Assembly: GCA_910588895.1 (NCBI GenBank)
Contig: CAJUSS010000029.1
Span: 1 to 28,590, forward strand
DNA length: 28,590 bases
Direction: 5' to 3'
Source of the DNA: an uncultured Lachnospiraceae bacterium
GTDB taxonomy: Bacteria; Bacillota; Clostridia; Lachnospirales; Lachnospiraceae
Every line of letters begins with the position of its first letter. The first letter of the stretch is position 1. The translations under genes were made by a program, and so were the position numbers. Below, in pieces: positions 7,178-15,103 of the stretch. Under the pieces are notes generated by a model. It made no database searches. It was not told where the DNA came from and was given only the letters and a program-made list of their open reading frames with translations.

Positions 7178-7840
7178 TCAACCGATCACATCCATGATCT
7201 GTACCGGTGTCCTGTAATTCCAGTTGGAGATCTTAATCCCCGTCTTGTATGTAGAGGCATGGACGATCTTGCCGGAACCGATATACATCGCCACATGGTT
7301 GATCCCGCCGCTGCCTCCGTAAAAGATCAGGTCGCCTGGCCGCATCTCATCCAGAGTGATCGGGATGCCCTGGGTCGCCTGGGCCCGCGAGGAACGAGGA
7401 ATCTGGATGCCGCCCGCGTTGCTCAGCACGAAGCGGACAAAGCCAGAGCAGTCCACGCCGGTCCTGGGGTCTGACCCGCCATAGCGGTAAGGTCCGCCTA
7501 AAAAGGACAGCGCATAATCCACGATCTCCTGACGGAAGCTCATGCTCTTATCGATGTGGACCGCTTCTTCGTCCTGAGATGTACCTTCCGCCTCCGGCCC
7601 TCCATTTTCTTCCTGGAGTCTGGCCTCTGAGGTCCGGTCGATCACGCGGAGGACCGCCTCCACCTCTTCATCGGTGACCGTATCCGCAGCCAGATCCTCA
7701 TCTGTCTCCGGCCGGTCCTCATCCGCATCCACCGACACCTGCCCGCTCTCCACCGTATCTCCATAGGCGGTAAAGGGCACGGCGCTCATAGCTCCGCAAA
7801 AACAGACTACACTGACGATCTTTTTCCAATTTTTTATCAT
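7178..7840 (-). CDS. Secreted NlpC/P60 (C40) peptidoglycan endopeptidase
   Basis: A 220-residue secreted wall hydrolase. Residues 1-27 form a signal peptide (basic start, hydrophobic core, AYG-D cleavage region). An acidic, probably unstructured segment follows (about 30-100). The NlpC/P60 domain occupies about 105-220, with nucleophile Cys131 in DCSGFV, His182 in NHVAMYIG and His194 in VHAS. The family cuts the bond between D-glutamate and the third stem-peptide residue of peptidoglycan. No SH3b or LysM wall-binding domain is present, which is minimal for the family. AAGGAG lies 8 bases before the ATG, and the gene has its own consensus promoter, a roughly 100-base leader with a hairpin, and a strong terminator, so it is monocistronic. 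Confidence 0.94.
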   Translation of the reverse strand: MIKNWKKIVSVVCFCGAMSAVPFTAYGDTVESGQVSVDADEDRPETDEDLAADTVTDEEVEAVLRVIDRTSEARLQEENGGPEAEGTSQDEEAVHIDKSMSFRQEIVDYALSFLGGPYRYGGSDPRTGVDCSGFVRFVLSNAGGIQIPRSSRAQATQGIPITLDEMRPGDLIFYGGSGGINHVAMYIGSGKIVHASTYKTGIKISNWNYRTPVQIMDVIG

Positions 7841-7863
7841 GACAAGCTCTCCTTATGGGTCAT

Positions 7864-7886
7864 CTACCTGGCATAAGACCAGATAG
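7864..7886 (-). promoter_or_regulatory. Leader hairpin just upstream of the NlpC/P60 ribosome binding site
   Basis: In the predicted 5' leader CTATCTGG and CCAGGTAG pair over 8 bp (one G-U pair) around a 7-base loop. The hairpin ends about 12 bases before the AAGGAG. It could affect translation or mRNA stability. No known riboswitch class was recognised. Confidence 0.45.
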
Positions 7887-7945
7887 GCTAGTTGTTTCAA
7901 AATTGTTACAGACATATTTCATATTTATTGACCGATTACTTCTTT

Positions 7946-7974
7946 ATTGTAACTAGCTTTTTAATATTTGTCAA
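7946..7974 (-). promoter_or_regulatory. Consensus sigma-A promoter of the NlpC/P60 gene
   Basis: On the minus strand TTGACA (7969-7974) and TACAAT (7946-7951) are 17 bp apart. The surrounding DNA is much more AT-rich than the flanking genes. Confidence 0.9.
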
Positions 7975-8021
7975 GATTTCGAAAAAGATTTTATCAGAAA
8001 AGTAAAAAAGAAGGAGACACG

Positions 8022-8065
8022 CAGGACTGCCGCAAAAGCGTAAAACGCATTTTGCGGCAGTCCTG
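8022..8065 (-). terminator. Long hairpin after the fbp-DUF1700 pair, probable terminator
   Basis: A perfect 16-bp inverted repeat (8022-8037 with 8050-8065) encloses a further GCGT/ACGC pairing, giving about 20 bp of stem in all. It starts 11 bp after the DUF1700 stop codon. On the minus strand a T-rich stretch (CTTCTTTTTTAC) follows only after about 10 bases, so it is not a textbook terminator and may also protect the mRNA 3' end. Confidence 0.6.
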
Positions 8066-8075
8066 GAAAGGATCT

Positions 8076-8564
8076 TCAGTATCGCCTGGGACCCTGGAAG
8101 ATCAGGTAGATGAACAGGAGGATGAGCAGGGGTACCAGGATAGGGCGCAAGAGCAGGAAGATCCCGCCGATGATCGTCCCTATGAGCAGGAATATGCAGA
8201 CTAAGATCCCCGATAAAAGGAGCAGGGCTCCGATCCCGCTGAAACGGTAGCCTCGGATAGGGCCGGACCGCCTCTCCTGCCAGTCTCTATCCCCCCCGCT
8301 GCGGTCGGCTCCCCGGCTCCCGGCATCGGTGCTGTCTTCATAGACTCCGGCCATGTCGTTCCCGCCTCCATTGGCATCGATGATGGATCTGGCGATCAGA
8401 CGCGGATCGCCTAAACTCTCCAATACCTCCCGCAGGGGGGTTCCCTTTTTCGTCTCTCCGGTGATATAGTCATCGTAATAACGGACATTTTCCTCGATGA
8501 CCGCTCTGGGCACCTGCCCTGCAAGGCTCACTGCCAGTTTCTCTAAAAATCCATTTTTATCCAT
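8076..8564 (-). CDS. DUF1700 (HAAS-type) membrane protein
   Basis: A 162-residue protein. Residues 1-65 match the DUF1700/HAAS helical domain: a MDKNGFLEKL start, then ENVRYYDDYITGE, then LGDPRLIARSI. A Gly/Asp/Arg-rich linker follows, and then two or three hydrophobic membrane segments (about 108-156). The domain often accompanies PadR-type regulators or anti-sigma-like sensors in Firmicutes, but no regulator gene is adjacent here. Its start lies only 3 bp after the fbp stop codon, so the two are surely co-transcribed. No enzymatic residues are visible, and any role in controlling fbp is speculation. A hairpin follows its stop. Confidence 0.85.
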   Translation of the reverse strand: MDKNGFLEKLAVSLAGQVPRAVIEENVRYYDDYITGETKKGTPLREVLESLGDPRLIARSIIDANGGGNDMAGVYEDSTDAGSRGADRSGGDRDWQERRSGPIRGYRFSGIGALLLLSGILVCIFLLIGTIIGGIFLLLRPILVPLLILLFIYLIFQGPRRY

Positions 8565-8567
8565 CTG

Positions 8568-10505
8568 TTACCGTATCCTTTCCTTTAGGATCCCTTCCCG
8601 GTAGGCATCGACCAGCTCTTTTAGGTCGCTGATCTGGGCAGCCAGCTCCACGCCTTTATCCGTATCCGCCACCATCACCCGTTTTTTCATCTTCTCCACG
8701 ATCGAGACTTTGGGCGTGCTCTCCCGCTCGGGATCAAAGGGCATGTGCTCCGCCAGCGCCAGGTGATGGGAATTGTAGATCAACGTATAGCCCGCGATCC
8801 CCGTCTTGGACTGATAGGCCTTTGACAGGCCGCCGTCGATCACATACAGCTTTCCGTCCGCCTTGATTGGCGTCTCTCCATCCTTTAGCTTTACCGGCAC
8901 ATGACCGTTGATGATATGGGAGCCTTTGGTGGGCAGACCGAATTCCTTTAAGATCTTATCACAGTATTCCACCTGCTGGCTCAGCTTATAATAAGGATTA
9001 AAATTCTCTTTGTGGGTAGCCTTATCCTCCACAAAATAATTTTCAAAGGTGGTCATCCTGTCTTTTCCAAAGACCGGCGACTTCGCACCGCACCACAGAT
9101 ACCACATAAAATCCCGGCATTTCTCCTTCTCCGGATCGTGCTCCGGCAGGAAATAGGCCTTCTTCACACGCTGATCGATCAGATCTAAAAGCGCTTTGCC
9201 CGAATAAACCACCCCGTCGATCACCATCTCCTCAAAGGATCCGTCCTTGCGCATGGGGATACAGCCGTGGTACAGCAGGTTGGAATTGATGCATTTGTAC
9301 ATGCTCCCATGGCTGTAGATAAACTTGATATGGCGGTGGAGCAGTTCGCTGTGCTGGAAGGAGAGGGCCAGGGTATACAAAAGCTCCTCCTCCCGGTCGG
9401 TCAGGCGCAGGGGGTCTGCCGGATCGATCGTAGGAAAGTCCATATCCAGCATGGGGTGCTCCACACCGCCGATAGATACCGTACCTTTGGTATAGTCGAT
9501 CTTTTCTAACAGCAGCCGGTCCTCCATCTGATAATCTGGATGGCGTTTGATGATCTGCCCCTCCAGCTTGAACTGCATCACAGCCACCGCTTTATGCATC
9601 TTAGCCGCCAGCCCCGGATCCACCGCGTCATACAGGTTCTTATCCAGGATCTTGGGCTGGAACCGGCGGCAGGGGTCGTCCTTATAGATATCGGCAGCGA
9701 ACATGGACAAAGGTCTTAGATTGATGCCATAGCCGTCCTCCAGAACGTCAAAGCTGTTATAGCTGATAGCGATGCGCAGCACCACGCAGATGCTGGCCAG
9801 ATTTCCCGTAGCCGCTCCCATCCAGGAGATGTCGTGGTTCCCCCACTGGATATCCACATCATGGGACTGCATCAGTTCGTTCATGATGATATCGGCTCTG
9901 GGTCCACGGTCAAAGATATCCCCGATGATATGGAGATTGTCGATGGTCAGGTTCTGGATCAGGTTGCACAGGGCGATGATGAACTTGTCCCCGATCTGCA
10001 CATCCAAGACCGTGCGCAGGATCTCGCTGTAATATACCTTTTTATTTTCATCATTATAGTCCACATGGAGCAGCTCATCGATCGCATAGGCAAATTCCCG
10101 GGGCATCTTCTTCCGCACCTTCGAACGGGTATATTTGGAAGAGACCACCTTGCAGATCCGCACCAGACGGTAGATCGTCACCTTCTGCCAGTCTTCCGTG
10201 TTCTTCCCTCTGGCCCGCAGCTTGCTGATCATCCGCTCCGGATAATAGATCAGGTTCGCCAGCTCCACCTGCTCCTCCTCTGCGATGATATACCCGAAGG
10301 TCTCCCTGATCTTCTCCCGGATGATCCCCGACGAGCTCCTCAAAAGATGCACAAAGGCTTCATATTCCCCATGCAGATCGCTGAAAAAATACTCCGTTCC
10401 CTTGGGGAGCCCCATGATCGCCTGCAGATTGATGATCTCGCTGCAGGCAGACCGGACTGTGGGATATTCCTTCGATAACAGTTTCAGATAATCCAGATCT
10501 CGCAT
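8568..10505 (-). CDS. fbp: Fructose-1,6-bisphosphatase, class III (Firmicutes type)
   Basis: This gluconeogenic enzyme hydrolyses fructose-1,6-bisphosphate to fructose-6-phosphate in the cytosol. The 645 residues are close to Bacillus Fbp (about 670). The class III enzyme is a metallophosphoesterase, and its motifs are visible: SDLHGEYEAF (42-51), GDIFDRGPRAD (195-205) and WGNHD (221-225), with later histidines in YSHGSMYK and INGHVPV. The start MRDLDYLKLLSKEYPT is the usual family N-terminus. An extended -10 promoter lies about 60 bp upstream, just behind the nagA terminator. DUF1700 follows in the same operon. The product, fructose-6-phosphate, is also the end point of the neighbouring amino-sugar operon. 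Confidence 0.96.
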   Translation of the reverse strand: MRDLDYLKLLSKEYPTVRSACSEIINLQAIMGLPKGTEYFFSDLHGEYEAFVHLLRSSSGIIREKIRETFGYIIAEEEQVELANLIYYPERMISKLRARGKNTEDWQKVTIYRLVRICKVVSSKYTRSKVRKKMPREFAYAIDELLHVDYNDENKKVYYSEILRTVLDVQIGDKFIIALCNLIQNLTIDNLHIIGDIFDRGPRADIIMNELMQSHDVDIQWGNHDISWMGAATGNLASICVVLRIAISYNSFDVLEDGYGINLRPLSMFAADIYKDDPCRRFQPKILDKNLYDAVDPGLAAKMHKAVAVMQFKLEGQIIKRHPDYQMEDRLLLEKIDYTKGTVSIGGVEHPMLDMDFPTIDPADPLRLTDREEELLYTLALSFQHSELLHRHIKFIYSHGSMYKCINSNLLYHGCIPMRKDGSFEEMVIDGVVYSGKALLDLIDQRVKKAYFLPEHDPEKEKCRDFMWYLWCGAKSPVFGKDRMTTFENYFVEDKATHKENFNPYYKLSQQVEYCDKILKEFGLPTKGSHIINGHVPVKLKDGETPIKADGKLYVIDGGLSKAYQSKTGIAGYTLIYNSHHLALAEHMPFDPERESTPKVSIVEKMKKRVMVADTDKGVELAAQISDLKELVDAYREGILKERIR

Positions 10506-10564
10506 CCGTTCCCTCCATGATGATGGCCATTTCCATATGGTCCTACATTGATATAGTTTGCTAC

Positions 10565-10573
10565 ATTATACCA
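10565..10573 (-). promoter_or_regulatory. Extended -10 promoter of fbp
   Basis: On the minus strand TGGTATAAT forms an extended -10 element. The -35 region (TTCCCT) is weak and overlaps the terminator of the preceding operon. The expected transcript start leaves a leader of roughly 50 bases before the fbp ATG. Confidence 0.6.
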
Positions 10574-10585
10574 TCAGACGACAGA

Positions 10586-10618
10586 AAAGGGAAGTAGAGA
10601 GATCCTCTGCTTCCCTTT
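10586..10618 (-). terminator. Terminator of the amino-sugar operon
   Basis: A 14-bp stem with one mismatch (10586-10599 with 10605-10618, loop AGATC) ends in CCCTTTT on the minus strand. It lies about 90 bp after the nagA stop and directly before the fbp promoter. Confidence 0.75.
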
Positions 10619-10632
10619 CATGTCCCGCTTTT

Positions 10633-10668
10633 GTTACTATCCACAAGTTGGCCAAACGGTCCGCTGCG
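10633..10668 (+). repeat. 36-bp interspersed intergenic repeat, copy A
   Basis: This 36-bp sequence runs from GTTACTATCC to GCTGCG. It recurs with three substitutions on the opposite strand at 25637-25672. It contains the palindrome TTGGCCAA, and this copy also has TCCG-ctg-CGGA. It lies between the nagA stop codon and its terminator, so it is transcribed in the nagA 3' region in the reverse sense. Confidence 0.75.
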
Positions 10669-10709
10669 GAAGGGGCATATCACAACGTCACCACACTCTC
10701 GACCCGCTT

Positions 10710-11828
10710 TTAATACAACAGCTCCCCTCCATGCACCATATGCACGATCTTCAGATCCTGATCCAGCAGCAGGATATCTGCCGCCTTCCCCTCGTCCAGG
10801 CTCCCCACTGTATCGTAGATCCCGATGGACTTTGCCGGATTGACCGTAGCGCATTTTACAGCGGTCCCTAAGGGGATCTTTACATTTTTGACCAGGAAGC
10901 GCACACAGTCCATCAGGTTCGTGGCACTCCCCGCCAGTGTACCGTCTGCCAGCCTTGCCTGGTTCCCGCGGACGGTCACCGGCTGGCCGCCCAGCTCATA
11001 TTCCCCATCGCACAGACCGGTGGCCTCGATGCTGTCACTGATCAGTACGATCCGGTCGCTGCCGTAAAGCTTTAGGGCTGCACGGATCGCGCTGGGATGG
11101 ACATGGATACCGTCGCAGATCAATTCCGCATAAACATGCGCCTGATCGGCCCCCGCGCCGATGACCCCCGGCGCGCGGTGGGAAAACCCCGGCATCGCAT
11201 TGTACAGATGGGTGATGTGATCGGCTCCCCGCGCAAAGGCTTCCGTGGCCGTATCATAGTCTGCCGTTGTATGGGCGACGGATACATGGATATCCTCTTT
11301 TACCGCGTCGATGAACGCCATCGCGCCCTCTGTCTCCGGCGCGATATCGATCAGCCTGCACAGACCGCCGCTCAGCTCCATCCACTGCCGCAAGAGCTCT
11401 GCATCCGGGGCCAGGATATGATCTTCCTTCTGGGCTCCCTTTTTCGCCGGTGAGATAAAGGGCCCCTCCAGATTGATCCCCCTCAGGGTCGCCCCGGTCT
11501 CGCTGCGGTAGCTTCCGGCCACCTTGCAGATCTGGGCGATCTGAGCAGCCGGGATCGTCATCGTCGCAGGGCAGATGCTGGTGATCCCCTGGGACAGCTC
11601 ATACTCTGCGATCTGGCGGATCGCCTCCTCTGTCCCATCACAAAAATCCTTTCCGGCACAGCCGTGGAAATGGATATCGATCAGTCCGGGGACTGCAGAT
11701 AAGCCCGCGGCATCGATCGTCTGGCCGCCGCCTTCGCCCTCCTTCACAATCCGTCCCTTCTCTGTGTACAGCGTGCGCTCACAAAATGTCCCCTCTTCTC
11801 CCAATACCTTCGCATGTTTTATGATCAT
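10710..11828 (-). CDS. nagA: N-acetylglucosamine-6-phosphate deacetylase
   Basis: This cytosolic enzyme removes the acetyl group from GlcNAc-6-phosphate to give glucosamine-6-phosphate and acetate. The 372-residue protein has the amidohydrolase TIM-barrel motifs: HFH at 53-55, Glu121 in LEGPFIS, His186 in SVAHTTAD, His207 in ITHLYNAM and catalytic Asp265 in LISDSIEATG. GAGGGG precedes the ATG. It is the last gene of the amino-sugar operon, 86 bp after nagB; that gap holds a small GACCGG-tcat-CCGGTC hairpin. The acetate released could feed the acetate pool handled by ackA elsewhere in the window. Confidence 0.95.
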   Translation of the reverse strand: MIIKHAKVLGEEGTFCERTLYTEKGRIVKEGEGGGQTIDAAGLSAVPGLIDIHFHGCAGKDFCDGTEEAIRQIAEYELSQGITSICPATMTIPAAQIAQICKVAGSYRSETGATLRGINLEGPFISPAKKGAQKEDHILAPDAELLRQWMELSGGLCRLIDIAPETEGAMAFIDAVKEDIHVSVAHTTADYDTATEAFARGADHITHLYNAMPGFSHRAPGVIGAGADQAHVYAELICDGIHVHPSAIRAALKLYGSDRIVLISDSIEATGLCDGEYELGGQPVTVRGNQARLADGTLAGSATNLMDCVRFLVKNVKIPLGTAVKCATVNPAKSIGIYDTVGSLDEGKAADILLLDQDLKIVHMVHGGELLY

Positions 11829-11914
11829 ATAACCCCTCTTTTCTGACCGGTCATCCGGTCTCTCTGCGTATGGAGACCGCTGCCCGCACAGACTGAACGG
11901 TCACGAGCAGCCTC

Positions 11915-12643
11915 TCACCCGAGAGATGATAACGCCTCCGCATCTCCCACTACCGTCACATCCGGATGGAGCTGCAGGATCGATGCCGGGACCCTGGGCG
12001 TGATCGGGCCCAAACATGCCTCCTGCAAGATCTTGGCCTTGTCCCGGCCGCTGACTGCCAGAAGGATCTTCTTCGCCTTCATGATGGTCCCTATCCCCAT
12101 GGTATAGGCGTGATGGGGCACATCCTCGATCCGCTCAAACAATCTGGAGTTCGCCTGGATCGTGCTCTCGGTCAGGGCGACACAGTGGGTGCCTTTTTGG
12201 AAGGCTTCTGCCGGTTCGTTAAAACCGATATGCCCATTGTGCCCAAGGCCCAAAAGCTGCATGTCCACGCCGTTCATCTGCCGGATCACCCCGTCGTAGC
12301 GCGCGCACTCTGCCGCCTCGTCTTCCGCCAGGCCGTCCGGTGTATGAGTGCCCTTTTTATCAATGTCCACATGGGAGAACAGGTGCTCATCCATAAAGTA
12401 CCGATAGCTCTGCTCATGGTCCGGGGCAAGCCCTTTGTATTCATCCAGGTTTACCGTCCTGACCTTGGAAAAGCTCAAGTCCCCATCTTTATGCCACTGG
12501 ATCAGCTGCTCGTAGATCCCGATCGGCGTGGAACCTGTAGCCAGCCCCAATACACAGTCCGGCTTTAAGATGATCTGTGCGGCCAGGATGCCCGCTGCCC
12601 GGCGGCTCATATCCTTATAGTCTCTTGCTCTTATGATCTGCAT
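11915..12643 (-). CDS. nagB: Glucosamine-6-phosphate deaminase
   Basis: This enzyme converts glucosamine-6-phosphate to fructose-6-phosphate and ammonia, the last step into glycolysis. With the chosen start the protein has 242 residues, as in Bacillus NagB and shorter than the allosteric E. coli enzyme (266). Motifs are LGLATGSTP (32-40), NLDEYKGL with Asp67, and GHNGHIGFNEP with His138 and Glu143. The frame is open to an ATG at 12688, but the ATG at 12643 (MQIIRARDYKDMS) has GGAGG 6 bases upstream and matches the family N-terminus. It lies 78 bp after the regulator gene and before nagA. Confidence 0.95.
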   Translation of the reverse strand: MQIIRARDYKDMSRRAAGILAAQIILKPDCVLGLATGSTPIGIYEQLIQWHKDGDLSFSKVRTVNLDEYKGLAPDHEQSYRYFMDEHLFSHVDIDKKGTHTPDGLAEDEAAECARYDGVIRQMNGVDMQLLGLGHNGHIGFNEPAEAFQKGTHCVALTESTIQANSRLFERIEDVPHHAYTMGIGTIMKAKKILLAVSGRDKAKILQEACLGPITPRVPASILQLHPDVTVVGDAEALSSLG

Positions 12644-12721
12644 CTCAAACCTCCATCTCTCCTGCCATATCCGTTCGTTCCTGTCCATCCGCCCGATCCT
12701 TTCAAGACCATCCCCAGCCCT

Positions 12722-13519
12722 CTATCGGACGGATAAGGCCTTCACCGTCTCCTGATGGATCAGCGCCTTTGCCTGGAACAGGTTCAGATAAAAATGGTAC
12801 AGCAGATCTGTGATGACGAGGACAGGGAACTGTGGGGATATCAAGTTCCCGCTGTCCAAGTTCTTCAGCACCGGGATCAGCACATGCTCATCCACGAACC
12901 CATGCTTTTTGTGGTTCCCGGTGATGAACACGGTCTTTGCTCCCCTCTGATGGGACTGCCTGAGCGTGAACAGGACCTCCTCCTTTGTCCCGCTCAAGGA
13001 TATCCCGATCACAAGATCGTCCGCATCTCGGGAGATCGCCCGCATCTTCATGATATCGCTCTGATCGCTGGACTCGATCGGGACACCCAGTCGGGTCAGA
13101 CGGCGTTTCATCTCCTCCGCCGCCAGTCCGGAGCTGCCGATCCCCACGACAAAGATGTGCTTTGCCTGGCTCATCTCCTTGACGATCCGTTCTACCTGTC
13201 CCTCATCTACCTTTTTCGTTATATTCCCCAGGATCTCGTCGTAATATTTGATCACCGCAGAGGAAGATACGGAAATCTGTTCCTCCCCCCGGAAGATCTG
13301 CTGATACTGGTACACAAATTCACGGTATCCCGGGAAGCCTAGCTTCTTGGCGAACCTGGAGAGGGAAGCTTCTGACACGAACAAACGCTCCTTCATAGCT
13401 TTGATCGAAAAATCATCGCTCGTCTTGTTCGCGATCAGATAGTCTGCGATGACCTGCTCGACCTTTGTAAAGCTCTCATATTTTTCAACGATAGCAGGGA
13501 TCACTTCCTCTACAAACAT
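12722..13519 (-). CDS. MurR/RpiR family transcriptional regulator (HTH plus SIS)
   Basis: A 265-residue regulator of the RpiR family. Residues 1-77 form the RpiR helix-turn-helix domain (VEQVIADYLIAN, then FVSEASLSRFAKKLGFPGYREF). A SIS phosphosugar-binding domain follows at about 110-245 (VVGIGSSGLAAEEMKRRL and IGISLSGTKEEV). Such proteins sense sugar phosphates. Here GlcNAc-6-P, ManNAc-6-P or GlcN-6-P are the natural candidates, by context. The ATG at 13519 is chosen over 13534 because AGGGGG lies 6 bases before it. It sits inside the operon it likely controls, and an inverted repeat of the TTGAAA...TTTCAA type upstream of the operon (16403-16424) is a candidate operator. Confidence 0.9.
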   Translation of the reverse strand: MFVEEVIPAIVEKYESFTKVEQVIADYLIANKTSDDFSIKAMKERLFVSEASLSRFAKKLGFPGYREFVYQYQQIFRGEEQISVSSSAVIKYYDEILGNITKKVDEGQVERIVKEMSQAKHIFVVGIGSSGLAAEEMKRRLTRLGVPIESSDQSDIMKMRAISRDADDLVIGISLSGTKEEVLFTLRQSHQRGAKTVFITGNHKKHGFVDEHVLIPVLKNLDSGNLISPQFPVLVITDLLYHFYLNLFQAKALIHQETVKALSVR

Positions 13520-13577
13520 GTCCTTCCCCCTCATCCGGTCCCCCGACCGTTACCGCTCTCCTCTTTTTTGACGATCG

Positions 13578-15086
13578 TTAATCCTCTACTCCGAGGATAT
13601 CGTTGATCGCGCTCTTATAATGGATCGCTTTCGCCCCATAGATCGCCTGGATACCGCCGTCGATCTCCAGGACCGCAGTGGCGCCAAGCTGTTTTAACCG
13701 CTGCTTATCCACAGCCGCCGCTGACTTCACGCTCACGCGCAGCCTTGTGATGCAGGCATCCACGTCCTCCACATTGTCCTTTCCGCCCAATGCCTCCAGG
13801 ATCTGCTGCGCCTCCTCGGCAAGAGAAGACTTTGTGGTCGCCCTCACCTCCTGGGCGCCTTCCGCTGCTTCCCCGTCATCGCGGCCCGGCGTCAGGATGT
13901 TGAACTTCAGGATGGCGAACTTGAACACGAAATAGTACAGGCAGGACCATGCCACGCCAAAGGGGATCTGCAGCAGCCAGTGGCTCTTCTCATTCCCCTG
14001 CAGCATGCCGAACAGGAAGAAATCGATAAAACCGCCGGAAAATGTATTTCCGATCCGGATGTTAAGGAGATCGGCCACCAGGAAGGACAAGCCGTCAAAG
14101 AAGGAATGGATCACATACATGATCGGGGACACGAACAGGAACATATACTCCAGCGGCTCGGTGATCCCGGTCAGGAACGAGGTCAGGGCCACGCCGAAGA
14201 ACAAGCCGGCATATCGTTTCCTCTTCTCTTTATCCACACAGTGATACATCGCCAGCGCCGCTCCGGGAAGGCCGAACATCATGGTGCTGAAACGCCCTGC
14301 AAAGTACTTGGTCCCCTCTGTGAACAAGCCTGTGTGCGCCGCATCTGCCAGCTGTGCAAAAAAGATCTTCTGAGCACCGACGATCGTCTCTCCTGCGACG
14401 GCCTCGACCCCGCCCAGCTCCGTATACCAGAACATGGGATAGATCATATGGTGCAGTCCCACTGCCCCGCACAGACGCATCAGGAACCCATAGAAGAAGG
14501 TCCCGATCGGTCCTGTAGCGGCGATGCCGTTGCCGGCCAGGATCAGTACGCTCTGGACCGGCGGCCATACCAGATAAAACGCCGCACCAACAAAGATCGC
14601 CACGATCGATGTGATGATCGGGACAAATCGGGATCCGCCGAAAAATCCCAAGGCCTGCGGGAGCTGGATCCCCTGATAGCGGTTATGCAGCGTAACAGCC
14701 ACACCGCCCATCACCAGCGCGCCCACCACGCCTGTATCGATGGCCGATCCTTCCGGGTTGAAGATCGACAGCATGGTAGAGGTGGTGCCGGTCATGATCA
14801 GGAAGCCTACCACGCCGGCCAGGGCTGCGACGCCCTTATCCTTGTTCGCCAGGCCGATGCACAGGCCGATACACAGGAGCATAGGCAGGTTGCCGAACAC
14901 CACATTTCCCGCCGCGGACATGATCTTAAAGATCACCTGCAGAAAGTATACGTTCAATACCGGGTAGGCGGTGATGGTGGCTTCACTGCTCAGCGCCCCT
15001 CCTATCCCTAATAATAACCCAGCCGCCGGCAATAAAGCAATAGGCAGCATGAAAGATTTACCGATCTTCTGAAGTTTTTTAAACAT
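13578..15086 (-). CDS. PTS sugar transporter, fused IIC-IIB (glucose/GlcNAc family)
   Basis: This is the membrane channel and phosphoryl-transfer component of a phosphotransferase system. The IIC domain (about 1-385) has many membrane segments and the signature GITEPLEYMFLFVSP of the Glc family. The IIB domain at the C-terminus has the phosphorylated Cys445 in VDACITRLR and ends ILGVED. Domain order IIC-IIB without IIA fits the separate IIA gene of the operon. GGGGGAAGG precedes the ATG, 17 bp after nanE. Substrate is inferred from context. Because nanE directly precedes it and no ManNAc kinase or sialate lyase is nearby, N-acetylmannosamine is the best guess; GlcNAc is the main alternative. 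Confidence 0.92.
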   Translation of the reverse strand: MFKKLQKIGKSFMLPIALLPAAGLLLGIGGALSSEATITAYPVLNVYFLQVIFKIMSAAGNVVFGNLPMLLCIGLCIGLANKDKGVAALAGVVGFLIMTGTTSTMLSIFNPEGSAIDTGVVGALVMGGVAVTLHNRYQGIQLPQALGFFGGSRFVPIITSIVAIFVGAAFYLVWPPVQSVLILAGNGIAATGPIGTFFYGFLMRLCGAVGLHHMIYPMFWYTELGGVEAVAGETIVGAQKIFFAQLADAAHTGLFTEGTKYFAGRFSTMMFGLPGAALAMYHCVDKEKRKRYAGLFFGVALTSFLTGITEPLEYMFLFVSPIMYVIHSFFDGLSFLVADLLNIRIGNTFSGGFIDFFLFGMLQGNEKSHWLLQIPFGVAWSCLYYFVFKFAILKFNILTPGRDDGEAAEGAQEVRATTKSSLAEEAQQILEALGGKDNVEDVDACITRLRVSVKSAAAVDKQRLKQLGATAVLEIDGGIQAIYGAKAIHYKSAINDILGVED

Positions 15087-15103
15087 AGTCCTTCCCCCTT
15101 AGA

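Noticed and set aside
11845..11860. GACCGG-tcat-CCGGTC palindrome between nagB and nagA as a terminator
   Set aside because: The stem is only 6 bp with no following T-run, and nagA has no promoter of its own, so it is more likely a minor mRNA hairpin.
13980..15011. 343-codon plus-strand open frame
   Set aside because: It is antisense to the PTS IICB gene, rich in His, Gln and Arg as typical of shadow frames, and has no domain.
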